From assembly GCA_017631375.1 (NCBI GenBank), contig JAGBTK010000054.1, positions 27,656-91,655 of the forward strand: a stretch of 64,000 nucleotides of DNA, in the 5' to 3' direction. This document shows, in pieces, positions 39,201 to 48,037 of the stretch; positions within the stretch are counted from its first letter, which is position 1; every line of letters begins with the position of its first letter. The notes beneath the pieces are model-generated. The model was not told where the DNA came from. It made no database searches and worked only from the letters and a program-made list of their open reading frames with translations. The position numbers were made by a program, and so were the translations under genes. The DNA comes from Tidjanibacter sp. Lineage in GTDB: Bacteria > Bacteroidota > Bacteroidia > Bacteroidales > Rikenellaceae.

Positions 39201-40368
39201 GCGCGAGTGGCTCTATAAGAACTTTGGCACGATGGCCGACGGTCATGACCATATCGCTATCTCGGTGAGCGATACGGGTATCGGTATCCCCGAGGGCAAG
39301 ACAGAGTCCATCTTTGGCAGATACTACTCCACACAATCGGGACAAAATATTGGTGGCACGGGCATCGGACTCTACTTCTCGCGCAAACTTGTGGAGCTGC
39401 ACCACGGCGAGATCAAGGCCTTCGACCGCCTGACTATCGATGGCAAGAAGGGGGCACACTTTGCGATGATCCTCCCCCTCAACGAGAGTGCCTACCCGGA
39501 GAGCGAGCGAGCGCAGGAGAACGAGCAGTTTGTATCGGTGGATGCAGACCGCTATCTGAGCGAATATACGGTTGATACGCCCGAGCCTTCGGAGGAGGAC
39601 AAGAGCAAGCCTACCGTGCTGGTTGTCGATGACGACTACGAGGTGCAGTACTATCTGAAAACACTCCTCTCGCCTCACTACAATGTGATCACACGCTTCG
39701 ATGCGATGAGTGGCTACGAGGCTATCGAGAGAGTCAATCCGGCAGTGGTGATCAGCGATGTGTTGATGCTCGATGTGGATGGCTACCAGCTCTGTCGTAT
39801 GGTGAAGGAGAACTTTATGATGAGCCACATCCCCTTCATTATGCTCACGGCAAAGGCTACCGTCAGCGAACAGGTTGAGGGACTGGATGCTGGTGCGGAT
39901 GCCTATGTGGTCAAGCCTTTCGACCCCAAATATCTGCTGGCACTTATCAAGTCGCAACTCAGCAACCGCGACAATATCCGCAAGATGGTGGGCGAGAGCA
40001 CAACGGTGGCAAAACTCGACGAGAGTCTGTTGGAGGCTCAGGATCGCAACTTCCTGAAACAGCTCTACGAGCTTATGGAGAAGGAGTTGGCGAATCCCGA
40101 GCTCAATATCAACAACATTGCTCGCGAGATGCTGATTTCGCGCACCAAGCTATACTACAAGATCAAGAACCTGACGGGCGACACTCCGACCGACTTCTTC
40201 CGCAAGTACAAACTCAATCGCGCAATGGAGCTTCTCAAAGCGGGCAACGACAAAATTGCTGTGGTGGCGGAGATGGTTGGCTACAACTCCCCGAGCTACT
40301 TCACCAAGCTCTTCAAGGAACAGTTCGGAGTGCTGCCACGCGAGTATCTACGCGACACCCGCGACTGA
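36238..40368 (+). CDS. Hybrid two-component system sensor/regulator (HTCS)
   Basis: I choose the ATG at 36238 (MKQTIQFFAKSV, 1376 residues), where an N-terminal signal/membrane segment begins; the frame is open 26 codons further up. The periplasmic part (about 30-785) holds propeller repeats (GYIWIATERGLNKYNG, RMWIGTVAGINRLD) and a Y_Y_Y domain. A membrane helix lies at about 790-815. In the cytoplasm come a histidine kinase (His852 in NISHEFRTPL, ATPase boxes near 966 and 1012), a receiver domain (Asp1174 in VVISDVLML) and an AraC-type DNA-binding domain to the end. HTCS proteins sense glycans and activate the neighbouring genes. Here the divergent neighbours are hydrolases and there is no SusC/SusD pair. 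The signal ends LALGAC, lipobox-like. Confidence 0.95.
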   Translation: MKQTIQFFAKSVLIAPLLTLLLALGACNGVQGDFDDNESITKSPINSRMTATTISNTTINAFCEDYFGYIWIATERGLNKYNGKDFVQYYRSYDDQSGLLSSRITCLYSDSDRRMWIGTVAGINRLDDDDSFISYDINTPDKSVRSIFEAKGNQMYAVTGYNLCRLNTETNIFESVLDATEKLQTQSASYIDFVPAGDGNIWQITPSSAILMHGANLSVICTHELKYAPTGSYIDDKGNLWLLAPEGLQIVNSSLSGLMPLPASLAKEEAMHGTMGLRAIYRYSDEEVILVTNDNDVVLYNTVLDRVVTTDSRNFPFAVPDFFRITTIFVDSRDNVWVGSQEEGFEMFSSFERSFVSNIQLQKLFKGKSVVGLRTDAAGNLWLLARPDYIVFYNTTTRQIHIVNPEPLFDLQTPAKDNLIYSLYIDSGDNLWFNIDNRLVKANYDEDGKLRRLADYDLGGIVDISITEDHRGGIWAGGSSGEIFFLEKGAKEFSSIQLFPGKNPRLNSIMTLSNGSIVAAFQSQPLKLIEPELRLIRDIGDTSPDMSNVVNTCLYEDREHNLWIGTNGNGYFRYNITSGQMDHRLMTSASYVTSITEDLYGNCWVSTLDYVSKYDRTLDSLLTRAVDYTNDGMGGNQFNYGASATLPDGVIAFGATNGLTFFNPLDITSGYPVPSLYIERLEVNNNIVRSFQSQDIVNQDVIFSPKVTLRHDQTSIGIGFAALDYTGRLPLNYQYRMDGTDESWINVNDRNMAYYSSLPSGRHTFRVRLAVGDNIYSESEQALEIFVKRPLLSSAIAILIYIIIGILLIMVFVNLIKRSNLTRIEAEVARRDEAQQRQLNKMNMDFFANISHEFRTPLTMIHGAATTLCDDDPEIQPDERLPKIIKHNAGRLLRLVSQMLEFNKLENDALKLEVKLVDVVALTRQLMALFEHAREQKRITLSLHAAEESLLVYLDEDKYEKVLCNLLSNALKFSTAGGEIDVTISIPSREWLYKNFGTMADGHDHIAISVSDTGIGIPEGKTESIFGRYYSTQSGQNIGGTGIGLYFSRKLVELHHGEIKAFDRLTIDGKKGAHFAMILPLNESAYPESERAQENEQFVSVDADRYLSEYTVDTPEPSEEDKSKPTVLVVDDDYEVQYYLKTLLSPHYNVITRFDAMSGYEAIERVNPAVVISDVLMLDVDGYQLCRMVKENFMMSHIPFIMLTAKATVSEQVEGLDAGADAYVVKPFDPKYLLALIKSQLSNRDNIRKMVGESTTVAKLDESLLEAQDRNFLKQLYELMEKELANPELNINNIAREMLISRTKLYYKIKNLTGDTPTDFFRKYKLNRAMELLKAGNDKIAVVAEMVGYNSPSYFTKLFKEQFGVLPREYLRDTRD

Positions 40369-40394
40369 TAAAAAACGGGTTGAGCGAAAAATGG

Positions 40395-40425
40395 TTGGGA
40401 ATATCGACAAAATATTGTATCTTGC
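40395..40425 (+). promoter_or_regulatory. Weak candidate promoter of deoC
   Basis: TTG at 40395-40397, 20 bases and TATCTTGC at 40418-40425, an imperfect -7 box, precede deoC by 38 bases. Confidence 0.35.
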
Positions 40426-40463
40426 ACTGTTTTTGAGATGCTAACGAATTAAAACTACACAAT

Positions 40464-41342
40464 ATGGACTACTCTTTGTTGCTCGGAAAATATGCCCCAG
40501 CAGTAAGCGAGAAAGAGGTTGCACGCTTGGTGGCCGCCGCTCGCAAGGAGGCTGTAAAGAACTATAATGGCGATGTCTATCGCACCTGTTTCAGCGTTAT
40601 CGACCTCACCACACTCAGCGAGACCGACTCGGTACGCTCGGTGGAGAACTTTGTACGCAAGGCTGTAGAGATGCAGAAACACTTCCCCTCGATTCCCAAT
40701 GTGGCTTCAATCTGCGTATTCCCCTCGTTTGTTGATGTGGTGGGTCTAGGCGTTGAGGGCAGCGATATCGCTGTGACCAGCGTAGCAGCCGGTTTCCCCG
40801 CATCGCAGACCTTTATGGAGGTGAAGATGCTGGAGGTGGCTATGGCTGTCGAGAATGGTGCCGACGAGGTGGATATCGTTATCAATGTGGGCGAGATGAT
40901 CCAGGAACAGTACGATGAGATGGCAAATGAGGTTGAGATGCTCCGCAACGAGGCTGGGGAGGATACCATATTTAAGGTAATTGTTGAGAGTGGCGCACTC
41001 GAGACACCCGAACTGATTCGTCGCGCATCGCTCTTGTCGATGTTTGCAGGTGCCGACTTTGTCAAGACCTCGACCGGTAAGATCGGCGTGGCTGCTACCC
41101 CTGAGGCGGCTGTGGTTATGTGTCAGGCTATCAAGGACTACTACCAGCAGACAGGCCGTCAGGTGGGCTTCAAGGCAGCAGGCGGCATCCGCACTGCCGA
41201 GGATGCAGCACTCTACTACACCATCGTTAAGATGATTCTCGGTCCCGAGTGGCTCAACCCACGATTGTTCCGCATTGGCGCATCGTCGGTTGCCAACAGC
41301 CTGATCTCGGCTATTGAGGGCACTACCATCAAATACTTCTAA
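40464..41342 (+). CDS. deoC: Deoxyribose-phosphate aldolase
   Basis: DeoC cleaves 2-deoxyribose 5-phosphate to glyceraldehyde 3-phosphate and acetaldehyde in deoxynucleoside breakdown. The 292-residue product has the TIM-barrel aldolase motifs: NVASICVFPSFV, EVDIVINVGE, and FVKTSTGK, whose first lysine forms the Schiff base. FKAAGGIRT is the downstream active-site segment. It is longer than the roughly 220-residue short form and matches the 260-300-residue class. No other nucleoside-catabolism gene lies beside it. Confidence 0.96.
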   Translation: MDYSLLLGKYAPAVSEKEVARLVAAARKEAVKNYNGDVYRTCFSVIDLTTLSETDSVRSVENFVRKAVEMQKHFPSIPNVASICVFPSFVDVVGLGVEGSDIAVTSVAAGFPASQTFMEVKMLEVAMAVENGADEVDIVINVGEMIQEQYDEMANEVEMLRNEAGEDTIFKVIVESGALETPELIRRASLLSMFAGADFVKTSTGKIGVAATPEAAVVMCQAIKDYYQQTGRQVGFKAAGGIRTAEDAALYYTIVKMILGPEWLNPRLFRIGASSVANSLISAIEGTTIKYF

Positions 41343-41359
41343 GAGAGTTTTTTGCAAGA

Positions 41360-41410
41360 GATAAAAATAGTGCAAGCGGAACATCATATTCCGCTTGCAC
41401 TATTTTTATC
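41360..41410 (+). terminator. Long perfect hairpin after deoC
   Basis: Bases 41360-41381 pair perfectly with 41389-41410, a 22-bp stem with a 7-base loop; the right arm contains a run of Ts. It ends the deoC transcript and can also stop transcription from the other side. Confidence 0.9.
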
Positions 41411-41436
41411 TTCAGCATTTACGGCACAAAAAAAAA

Positions 41437-41464
41437 AGATAGCAGAACTTTCGTTCTGCTATCT
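41437..41464 (-). terminator. Terminator of the tRNA-Pro transcript
   Basis: AGATAGCAGAA (41437-41447) pairs with TTCTGCTATCT (41454-41464). On the minus strand the stem is followed by ten Ts, a strong intrinsic terminator directly behind the tRNA. Confidence 0.9.
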
Positions 41465-41477
41465 TTGCTCAACTTTG

Positions 41478-41552
41478 TCGGGGTGACTAGATTCGAACTA
41501 GCGACAACACGCCCCCCAGACGTGTACTCTAACCGGGCTGAGCTACACCCCG
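41478..41552 (-). tRNA. tRNA-Pro (anticodon GGG)
   Basis: Read on the minus strand, the 75 bases fold as a full cloverleaf: acceptor CGGGGTG/CACCCCG, D-stem GCTC/GAGT, anticodon stem CACGT/GCGTG with loop CTGGGGG, and T-arm GCTAG-TTCGAAT-CTAGT with discriminator A. The anticodon GGG reads CCC and CCU codons. CCA is not encoded. It stands alone, with its own -7 box and terminator. Confidence 0.95.
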
Positions 41553-41591
41553 AACTTTGTCGGTCGAAAACGATGGTGCGTTTTCGGAGTG

Positions 41592-41599
41592 CAAATATA
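41592..41599 (-). promoter_or_regulatory. -7 box of the tRNA-Pro gene
   Basis: TATATTTG on the minus strand, an exact TAnnTTTG match, 40 bases before the mature tRNA 5' end. The remaining bases up to 41789 are AT-rich and show no other feature. Confidence 0.6.
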
Positions 41600-41789
41600 G
41601 TAACTATTTTTATTATGCGAAATTTTTTCTCTATTTTTTTTGCTTTTTTTTACCAAAAGTGTGTTTTATGCTCTTTTTAGATACTTTTACAGAAAGATAA
41701 GATAGCGAAAATTTGATACTCTCGCAAACATTAACTATTTTCGTATCCGAAACTAATTATTTCCAAACTTAATTAAAACATTTATTGCT

Positions 41790-41969
41790 ATGATTCTTTG
41801 GCTCCTTGGAACAATTTGCGCCATCTGGTGCGTACTCGATTTATTTAAGAAAAACATTGGTCTTCTCTGGAAACTGATTGTTGCTGTTCTCGTTCTCGGT
41901 ACCAGCTGGATTGGTTTGGCTATCTACTACTTCATTGTTCGTAACAACATTGAGAAGTGGGTAAAATAG
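41790..41969 (+). CDS. Small membrane protein, PLDc_N-like (59 residues)
   Basis: A 59-residue reading frame starts at ATG 41790 (MILWLLGTICAIW) and stops at TAG 41967-41969. It consists of two hydrophobic helices, about residues 2-16 and 27-49, joined by a basic turn (FKKNIGLLWK) and followed by a basic tail (VRNNIEKWVK). The pattern L-W-K-L-I...S-W-I-G-L-A-I-Y-Y resembles the two-helix domain found at the N-terminus of cardiolipin synthases (PLDc_N) and in stand-alone small proteins. An A/T-rich upstream region and a terminator at 42003-42031 frame it as its own transcript. Function unknown. Confidence 0.75.
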   Translation: MILWLLGTICAIWCVLDLFKKNIGLLWKLIVAVLVLGTSWIGLAIYYFIVRNNIEKWVK

Positions 41970-42002
41970 AGATTGATTGAATCTAAAAAAACAAGTTATA
42001 AA

Positions 42003-42031
42003 GGTTACTCTCATTGAGGGTAGCCTTTTTT
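42003..42031 (+). terminator. Terminator after the 59-residue protein gene
   Basis: GGTTACTC (42003-42010) pairs with GGGTAGCC (42018-42025) including two G-U pairs, followed by six Ts. Confidence 0.85.
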
Positions 42032-42087
42032 GTTATCTACTCACAATCAACCACACCACTATTTACATTTAATTAACATTAAATGAT

Positions 42088-42095
42088 TAACTTTG
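42088..42095 (+). promoter_or_regulatory. -7 box of rnr
   Basis: TAACTTTG is an exact -7 match, 20 bases before the rnr start codon. The -33 element is not clear. Confidence 0.55.
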
Positions 42096-42115
42096 TAGTG
42101 TAGAATAAGAGAATT

Positions 42116-44338
42116 ATGAGTAGAAAGAGTAATACAGGCACCACAAGGGGTGGTGCTAAAAGCAAACAGACAAAGAAGCAGAAACCACGCAACGACCGCG
42201 CTGCGCTCATTATGGAGCAGTTCCGCGCATTCCCCGGGCGTAAGTTCAGCCTCAAGACGCTCGCCTCGCAGAGCGGAGGCAACGACCGCGAGGGGCGTGT
42301 GCGCACCTTCGAGATTGTACACTCGATGGTTGCAGAGGGTGTTGTCGAGGAGCCGAGCAAGGGCAAGTTCCGCCTTGCTGCGTCGCACCTCCCCGCCTTT
42401 GAGGGCAAGGTCGATATGCTCCCTTCGGGCGACTGCTATGTTATTGTCGAGGGACTCGACAAGGATATCTTCATCTCGCGTCGCCGCACACACCGTGCTT
42501 TGGAGGGCGACACCGTGAAGGTCGTAATCACCAACCGTCGCGGCAGTGGCGACCCTGAGGGCGAGATTCTGGAGGTGCTGGTGCGCAACCCGCGCAACTA
42601 TGTCGGCACAGTGGAGCTCACTCGCAGCCACGCCTTTGTGCGTGTTGACTCGCGCAAGGTGCCCGTTGATATCTTCATTCCCACCCTCCCTGCCGGTCTG
42701 CGCACAGGCGAGAAGGTTATTGTACACATAGAGGGCTGGGCAGATGATGTGCGCAACCCTGAGGGGCGTATTGTAGATTCACTCGGTATGACAGGCGACA
42801 ACGATACCGAGATGCACGCCATTCTTGCCGAATATGATCTCCCCTACCGCTTCCCCGAGAAGGTCAACAAGGCTGCCGAGAAGATCAGCGACAAAATCAC
42901 CGATAAGGACTATGCCGAGCGCAGGGATATGCGCGAAGTGACCACATTCACTATCGACCCTGCCGATGCTAAGGACTTTGACGACGCGCTATCTATCAGA
43001 CAGTTGGAGGATGGCAAATGGGAGATTGGCGTTCACATTGCCGATGTAACACACTATGTTCGCGAGGGCTCAATCATCGAGGAGGAGGCGCGAGAGAGAG
43101 CCACCTCAGTCTATCTTGTCGATCGCACAGTACCAATGCTACCCGAGCGTCTTTCCAACGGATTGTGCTCACTCCGCCCCAATGAGGAGAAACTCGCCTT
43201 TTCGGCAATCTTTGAGATGGATAGCGAACTCAACATCACCAGCGAGTGGTTTGGTCGCACCGTGATCCTCTCCGACCGCCGTTTCACCTACGAGGAGGCA
43301 CAGAAGGTCATCGAGACCGGCAAGGGCGACCTTGCAGAAGAAATACTGATACTCAACACTTTAGCTCAGAAGATGCGCAAGCAGCGTTTCTCGGCAGGTG
43401 CTGTGGCATTTGATCGCGAGGAGGCAAAATTCCACCTCGATGAGAAGGGCAAGCCGTTGGGCGTATATTTCAAGGTGCAGAAGGAGGCCAATCAGCTTAT
43501 TGAGGAGTTTATGTTGCTTGCCAACCGCAAGGTGGCAGAGTTCGTGGGTCGCAAGCGCAGCAGCAATGCCCCCACCCGCACTTTTGTATATCGAATCCAC
43601 GACAAGCCCGACCAGGAGAAGCTGATGCGACTCGGCCGATTTGTTACCAAGTTCGGCTATACCTTCAATACCAATCAGTTGACAGGTCACAATGTAGCCA
43701 AGCGCATCAACAAACTGATGGGCGAGATTAAGGGCAAGAGCGAGGAGAACCTCCTCTCAACCCTTGCCATCCGCACAATGGCCAAGGCGACCTACTCGAC
43801 CGACAATATCGGTCACTACGGTCTTGCCTTCCCCTACTACACCCACTTCACCTCCCCCATCCGCCGCTACCCCGATATGATGGTGCATCGTCTGCTGGCG
43901 ACCTACCTTGCGGGCAACGGCTCGGTGGACAAGGCGGTGATTGAGGAGTTGTGCGAGCACTCGTCGGATATGGAGGTGAGGGCTGCCGATGCTGAACGCG
44001 CCTCGGTGAAGTACAAGATGGTGGAGTTTATGGCCGATAAGATTGACTGCGAGTTCGATGGCGCAATCTCGGGCGTGACCGAGTGGGGCATATATGTGGA
44101 GCTTGACGATACCCACATCGAGGGTATGGTGTCGCTCAGGGATATGACCGACGACTACTATATGTTTGACGAGGAGGAGTATGCCGTTGTCGGCAACCGT
44201 ACGGGTCGCACGCTGACCCTGGGCGACAGGGTGAGAATTGCGGTGCGCAGGGCAGACCTCTCGCGCAAGCAGCTTGACTTCGACCTGGTGGGAACTATCG
44301 ACTTCCAGACGGGCGAACTCTATCGAATTGAGGCTTAA
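42116..44338 (+). CDS. rnr: Ribonuclease R
   Basis: RNase R is a processive 3'-to-5' exoribonuclease that degrades structured RNA. The 740-residue product has a basic N-terminus, two cold-shock domains (about 85-235), the RNB catalytic domain with TIDPADAKDFDDALS (the metal-binding aspartates, near residues 279-288), HYGLAFPYYTHFTSPIRRYPD near the end of RNB, and a C-terminal S1 domain (EFDGAISGVTEWGIYVELDDTHIEG). Length is typical of the family. Confidence 0.97.
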   Translation: MSRKSNTGTTRGGAKSKQTKKQKPRNDRAALIMEQFRAFPGRKFSLKTLASQSGGNDREGRVRTFEIVHSMVAEGVVEEPSKGKFRLAASHLPAFEGKVDMLPSGDCYVIVEGLDKDIFISRRRTHRALEGDTVKVVITNRRGSGDPEGEILEVLVRNPRNYVGTVELTRSHAFVRVDSRKVPVDIFIPTLPAGLRTGEKVIVHIEGWADDVRNPEGRIVDSLGMTGDNDTEMHAILAEYDLPYRFPEKVNKAAEKISDKITDKDYAERRDMREVTTFTIDPADAKDFDDALSIRQLEDGKWEIGVHIADVTHYVREGSIIEEEARERATSVYLVDRTVPMLPERLSNGLCSLRPNEEKLAFSAIFEMDSELNITSEWFGRTVILSDRRFTYEEAQKVIETGKGDLAEEILILNTLAQKMRKQRFSAGAVAFDREEAKFHLDEKGKPLGVYFKVQKEANQLIEEFMLLANRKVAEFVGRKRSSNAPTRTFVYRIHDKPDQEKLMRLGRFVTKFGYTFNTNQLTGHNVAKRINKLMGEIKGKSEENLLSTLAIRTMAKATYSTDNIGHYGLAFPYYTHFTSPIRRYPDMMVHRLLATYLAGNGSVDKAVIEELCEHSSDMEVRAADAERASVKYKMVEFMADKIDCEFDGAISGVTEWGIYVELDDTHIEGMVSLRDMTDDYYMFDEEEYAVVGNRTGRTLTLGDRVRIAVRRADLSRKQLDFDLVGTIDFQTGELYRIEA

Positions 44339-44359
44339 AGCGTAGCATTAACAGATAAC

Positions 44360-44388
44360 GAGGGCAGGGTCTGACAGGCTCTGCCCTC
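44360..44388 (+). terminator. Hairpin after rnr
   Basis: GAGGGCAG (44360-44367) pairs with CTGCCCTC (44381-44388); the following T tract is weak (TCACTTTTC). Confidence 0.6.
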
Positions 44389-44502
44389 TCACTTTTCTAT
44401 CGATTTGGGCCAAAAAAAGTCTTTTATCTCCAAAAATTGATAGAAAAGATGAAAAGTATAATAAAAAATGATGATATTTGTACTCTATTAAAAGGTTAAG
44501 AG

Positions 44503-45402
44503 ATGACTATAATTCAGTTGGAGTATCTGTTGGCGATTGTCAATTGTGGCAGTTTTTCGCAGGCATCGGAGCGTTGCTTTGTAACCCAGCCCTCGCTCAG
44601 TATGCAGATTAAGAATTTGGAGGAGGAGTTGGGCGTTATGTTGCTCGACCGCACCAAGAAGCCCATCGTTCCCACTCAGGCGGGCGAGATTGTGGTGGAG
44701 CGTGCGCGTGAAGCACTACTCGCCTACGACCGCATCAAGGAGAGTGTTGCGGAGTTGCAGGGTAGCGTCGATGGCCACCTGCGACTTGGTGTGATCCCCA
44801 CCATCGCCCCCTATCTGCTCCCCCGATTCCTCAGCACCTTTGCCGAGAAATACCCAAAAGTAGAGCTGGAAATAAAAGAGTTAACCACTCCTCAGATTAT
44901 CGAGGCAATGCGTCACGACGAGATTGACGCTGCGCTGCTGGCCGGCGGTACCTGCCCCGAGGATATCACCGAACAGGAGTTGTTCAGCGACCGATTCTAT
45001 GTCTATGCCTCGCCCCTACACCCCCTCTATGAGCGCAGCAACGTGAGGATCGAGGATATCGACCAGCACGATCTGCTCCTCCTCTCGGACGGCCACTGTC
45101 TGAAGGATCAGATTCTGGAACTCTGCGGCACAACCCGCCGTCAGGCACCCTATTTCTTTGAGAGTGGTTCGCTCGAAACACTTATGAGGGTGGTTGATAT
45201 CTCGCCTGCAATTACCATTGTGCCCGAGATGGCTGTTGAGTATATCCCCGCCGAGCGTCGCGACCGCATCAAGACTCTTGCCAAGGGTGCCACCTCGCGC
45301 AAGATTGCCATCGCCATCAGACGAACATACGCTAAGAGCTCTATAATCAACGCCTTGCGCGAAGTGATACTCTCAACTGCCCCTGCGGTGAACGCACTAT
45401 AA
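44503..45402 (+). CDS. oxyR: OxyR-type LysR-family peroxide sensor
   Basis: OxyR senses hydrogen peroxide and activates antioxidant genes. The 299-residue product has an N-terminal winged helix-turn-helix (SFSQASERCFVTQPSLSMQIKNLEEELG, residues 17-44) and a periplasmic-binding-like sensor domain. The segment SDGHCLKDQILELC holds Cys199 and Cys208, at exactly the numbering and spacing of the E. coli redox pair, which argues for a true OxyR. No catalase, Dps or AhpC gene lies beside it. An imperfect -7 box (GATATTTG, 44473-44480) precedes it. Confidence 0.92.
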   Translation: MTIIQLEYLLAIVNCGSFSQASERCFVTQPSLSMQIKNLEEELGVMLLDRTKKPIVPTQAGEIVVERAREALLAYDRIKESVAELQGSVDGHLRLGVIPTIAPYLLPRFLSTFAEKYPKVELEIKELTTPQIIEAMRHDEIDAALLAGGTCPEDITEQELFSDRFYVYASPLHPLYERSNVRIEDIDQHDLLLLSDGHCLKDQILELCGTTRRQAPYFFESGSLETLMRVVDISPAITIVPEMAVEYIPAERRDRIKTLAKGATSRKIAIAIRRTYAKSSIINALREVILSTAPAVNAL

Positions 45403-45444
45403 TGGAGAGATGTTTGTATATATAATAGGTATCGCATAGGGAAA

Positions 45445-45476
45445 TTGGGAAAAACCAACCAAATGTTGTACCTTTG
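45445..45476 (+). promoter_or_regulatory. Promoter of rsfS-ftsH-cdsA-psd
   Basis: TTG at 45445-45447, a 21-base spacer and TACCTTTG at 45469-45476 fit the -33/-7 consensus, 75 bases before rsfS. Confidence 0.65.
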
Positions 45477-45551
45477 TATGTTTTTCGCCCCGCACACAAG
45501 GCGCGAGAATAGCAAGATAACAGAAAGAAAAACTGACAATTGAAAAAATAG

Positions 45552-45905
45552 ATGGAACAAAAATTGGTAGAAACAATCGTATCGGCAATTGCCGACAAAA
45601 AAGGTAAAAATATCGTATCGCTCGACCTCACAGGCTTTGAGGGTGCAATCAGCGATCACTTTGTAATCTGTCACGCCACATCGACCACTCAGGTTGCGGC
45701 TATCGCTGACGGCATTGAGGAGAAGGTGTTTGAGGTTCACAAGGAGTGGCCTCGTCGCATCGAGGGTATGAATAATGCTGTATGGGTGGCAGTTGACTAT
45801 ATCGAGGTGATGGTACACATCTTCCTTGATGAGATGCGCGACTACTACAAGCTCGAGCAGCTCTGGGCAGATGCCCCCGCAACCCGCTACGAGAGCGAGG
45901 AGTAA
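45552..45905 (+). CDS. rsfS: Ribosome silencing factor RsfS
   Basis: RsfS binds ribosomal protein L14 and blocks subunit joining in starvation. The 117-residue product shows the family core: VSLDLTGFEGAISDHFVICHATSTTQVAAIADGI and DYIEVMVHIFLDEMRDYYKLEQLW. Length is standard. ftsH starts 20 bases downstream. Confidence 0.95.
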   Translation: MEQKLVETIVSAIADKKGKNIVSLDLTGFEGAISDHFVICHATSTTQVAAIADGIEEKVFEVHKEWPRRIEGMNNAVWVAVDYIEVMVHIFLDEMRDYYKLEQLWADAPATRYESEE

Positions 45906-45925
45906 TTTTTTTTAGAAATTAAGCA

Positions 45926-48016
45926 ATGAACGAGAACAAAAATATAAACAACAGACAAAATCCTCCCAGACCTCAGGGTCGCCCCCCTATGAAACCAAGC
46001 CGTAGTTGGTATTGGATCTATATTGCCGTGCTGACTGCGATTTTCGCAATCTCAATCTTCGGCGCCAAGGAGCAGATTATCCCCACCAATTGGAATGCTG
46101 TGGAGCAGATGATTGGCTCAGGCAGCGTGGAGAAAATTGTGGTGGTCAACAAGGATGTGGCAGAGGTACACCTCACCAAAGAGGCTGTGGATGAGTTGCG
46201 TTCGCACGAGGAGTACAAATATCTCCCCCGTGCCGGTGCGCAGTATAAGTTCAATATCGGCTCTGTTGACTCTTTCCGCGAAGACCTCGACGAGGCGCAG
46301 GAGGCAAACAATACCGTCATTCCGCTCACCTATGAGAATCGTCGCAACCCCTGGTCGGACTTCTTCACAGGAGTCTTCCCCTACCTGCTGATGATTGGCT
46401 TCCTATTCTTCATTATGCGTAGCATTTCGCGTGGTGCAGGAGGCGGCGGTGGCCAGAACGGTGTGTTCAATGTGGGCAAGGCAAAGGCTCAGGTATTTGA
46501 CAAGGATAGTCAGAACAAGGTGACTTTCAAGGATGTAGCAGGTCTTGCCGAGGCAAAGGTAGAGATTATGGAGATTGTGGATTTCCTCCGCAAGCCCGAA
46601 AAATACAAAGAACTTGGAGGTAAAATTCCTAAGGGTGCACTCCTGGTAGGCCCTCCCGGAACGGGTAAGACCCTGCTTGCCAAGGCTGTGGCAGGTGAGG
46701 CAAATGTGCCTTTCTTCTCGATCAGCGGCTCGGACTTCGTGGAGATGTTCGTGGGCGTGGGCGCTTCGCGAGTGAGAGATCTCTTCCAGCAGGCAAAGGC
46801 GAAAGCTCCATGCATCGTCTTTATCGACGAGATTGACGCTATTGGTCGTGCGCGTGGCAAGAACACCGGTTTCTCGGGCAACGACGAGCGCGAAAACACT
46901 CTTAATCAGTTGCTTACCGAGATGGATGGCTTCGGCACCAACTCGGGCGTCATAGTACTCGCAGCAACCAACCGTGCCGATATTCTCGACAAGGCATTGA
47001 TGCGTGCAGGTCGTTTCGACCGTCAGATTGATGTTGGTTTGCCCGAGCTTTTGGAGCGTGAGGAGATTTTCAATGTCCACCTCAAACCGCTCAAACTCGC
47101 CCCGGGCCTTGACCGCACCTTCCTTGCAAAGCAGACCCCCGGTTTCTCGGGCGCAGATATTGCCAATGTCTGCAACGAGGCAGCACTCATCGCAGCTCGC
47201 CACGACAAGCCCTACATCGAGAAAGAGGACTTTGTCGCTGCTGTCGACAGAATTATCGGCGGTTTGGAGAAGCGCAACAAGATAATCACCCCTGAGGAGC
47301 GTCGCACCATTGCATATCACGAGGCGGGTCACGCTGGCGTTAGTTGGGTGCTCGAACACGCAAGTCCGCTGATTAAGGTGACCATTATCCCTCGCGGCAA
47401 GGCACTCGGTGCAGCGTGGTATCTCCCTGAGGAGCGACAGATCACCACCCGTGAGCAGCTCTTGGAGGAGATGGCTGCAACCCTTGCAGGTCGCGTATCG
47501 GAGCAGTTCCACTTCGGCACTATCTCCACAGGCGCACTTAACGACTTGGAGCGCGTCACCAAGCAGGCATACTCGATGGTGGCATACCTCGGTATGAGCG
47601 ACAAGGTGGGTAACCTGAGCTACTACGACTCAACAGGTCAGAGTGATATGGCATTCACCAAACCTTATAGCGAGCAGACTGCCCAGCAGATTGACAAAGA
47701 GGTGCGCGAGCTGATTGATGGCGCATACGAGCTGGCCGAGAAGACTATCAAGAAATATAGCAAGCAGATTGCCGAGCTTGCAGAGTTGCTGCTCGAGAAG
47801 GAGGTTGTATTCTCCGACGACGTGGAGCGCATCTTCGGCAAGCGCATCAAGGATATCAAGCGTGAGCAGGCTGAGGCCGAGAAGAAGGCACAGCAGGCTG
47901 AGGCTGAGCAGAGTGCTGAGCAGACAACCGAAGAACAAGAGAGCGTAGTATCCTACAACCTCACCTCGTCGGAGAGCGAGGCAGAGGCTAAGAACACCGA
48001 ACAAAGCAACGAATAA
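45926..48016 (+). CDS. ftsH: ATP-dependent zinc metalloprotease FtsH
   Basis: FtsH degrades misfolded membrane proteins and regulatory substrates at the inner membrane. The 696-residue product has two membrane helices (about 28-46 and 150-168), Walker A GPPGTGKT (near 242), Walker [10 protein letters not shown], the second region of homology with arginine fingers ([19 protein letters not shown]), and the zinc motif HEAGH at 465-469. The last 80 residues are glutamate/alanine-rich and coiled. Second gene of the rsfS operon. Confidence 0.98.
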   Translation: MNENKNINNRQNPPRPQGRPPMKPSRSWYWIYIAVLTAIFAISIFGAKEQIIPTNWNAVEQMIGSGSVEKIVVVNKDVAEVHLTKEAVDELRSHEEYKYLPRAGAQYKFNIGSVDSFREDLDEAQEANNTVIPLTYENRRNPWSDFFTGVFPYLLMIGFLFFIMRSISRGAGGGGGQNGVFNVGKAKAQVFDKDSQNKVTFKDVAGLAEAKVEIMEIVDFLRKPEKYKELGGKIPKGALLVGPPGTGKTLLAKAVAGEANVPFFSISGSDFVEMFVGVGASRVRDLFQQAKAKAPCIVFIDEIDAIGRARGKNTGFSGNDERENTLNQLLTEMDGFGTNSGVIVLAATNRADILDKALMRAGRFDRQIDVGLPELLEREEIFNVHLKPLKLAPGLDRTFLAKQTPGFSGADIANVCNEAALIAARHDKPYIEKEDFVAAVDRIIGGLEKRNKIITPEERRTIAYHEAGHAGVSWVLEHASPLIKVTIIPRGKALGAAWYLPEERQITTREQLLEEMAATLAGRVSEQFHFGTISTGALNDLERVTKQAYSMVAYLGMSDKVGNLSYYDSTGQSDMAFTKPYSEQTAQQIDKEVRELIDGAYELAEKTIKKYSKQIAELAELLLEKEVVFSDDVERIFGKRIKDIKREQAEAEKKAQQAEAEQSAEQTTEEQESVVSYNLTSSESEAEAKNTEQSNE

Positions 48017-48037
48017 AAACCCGCAAAAAGGAAGAGT

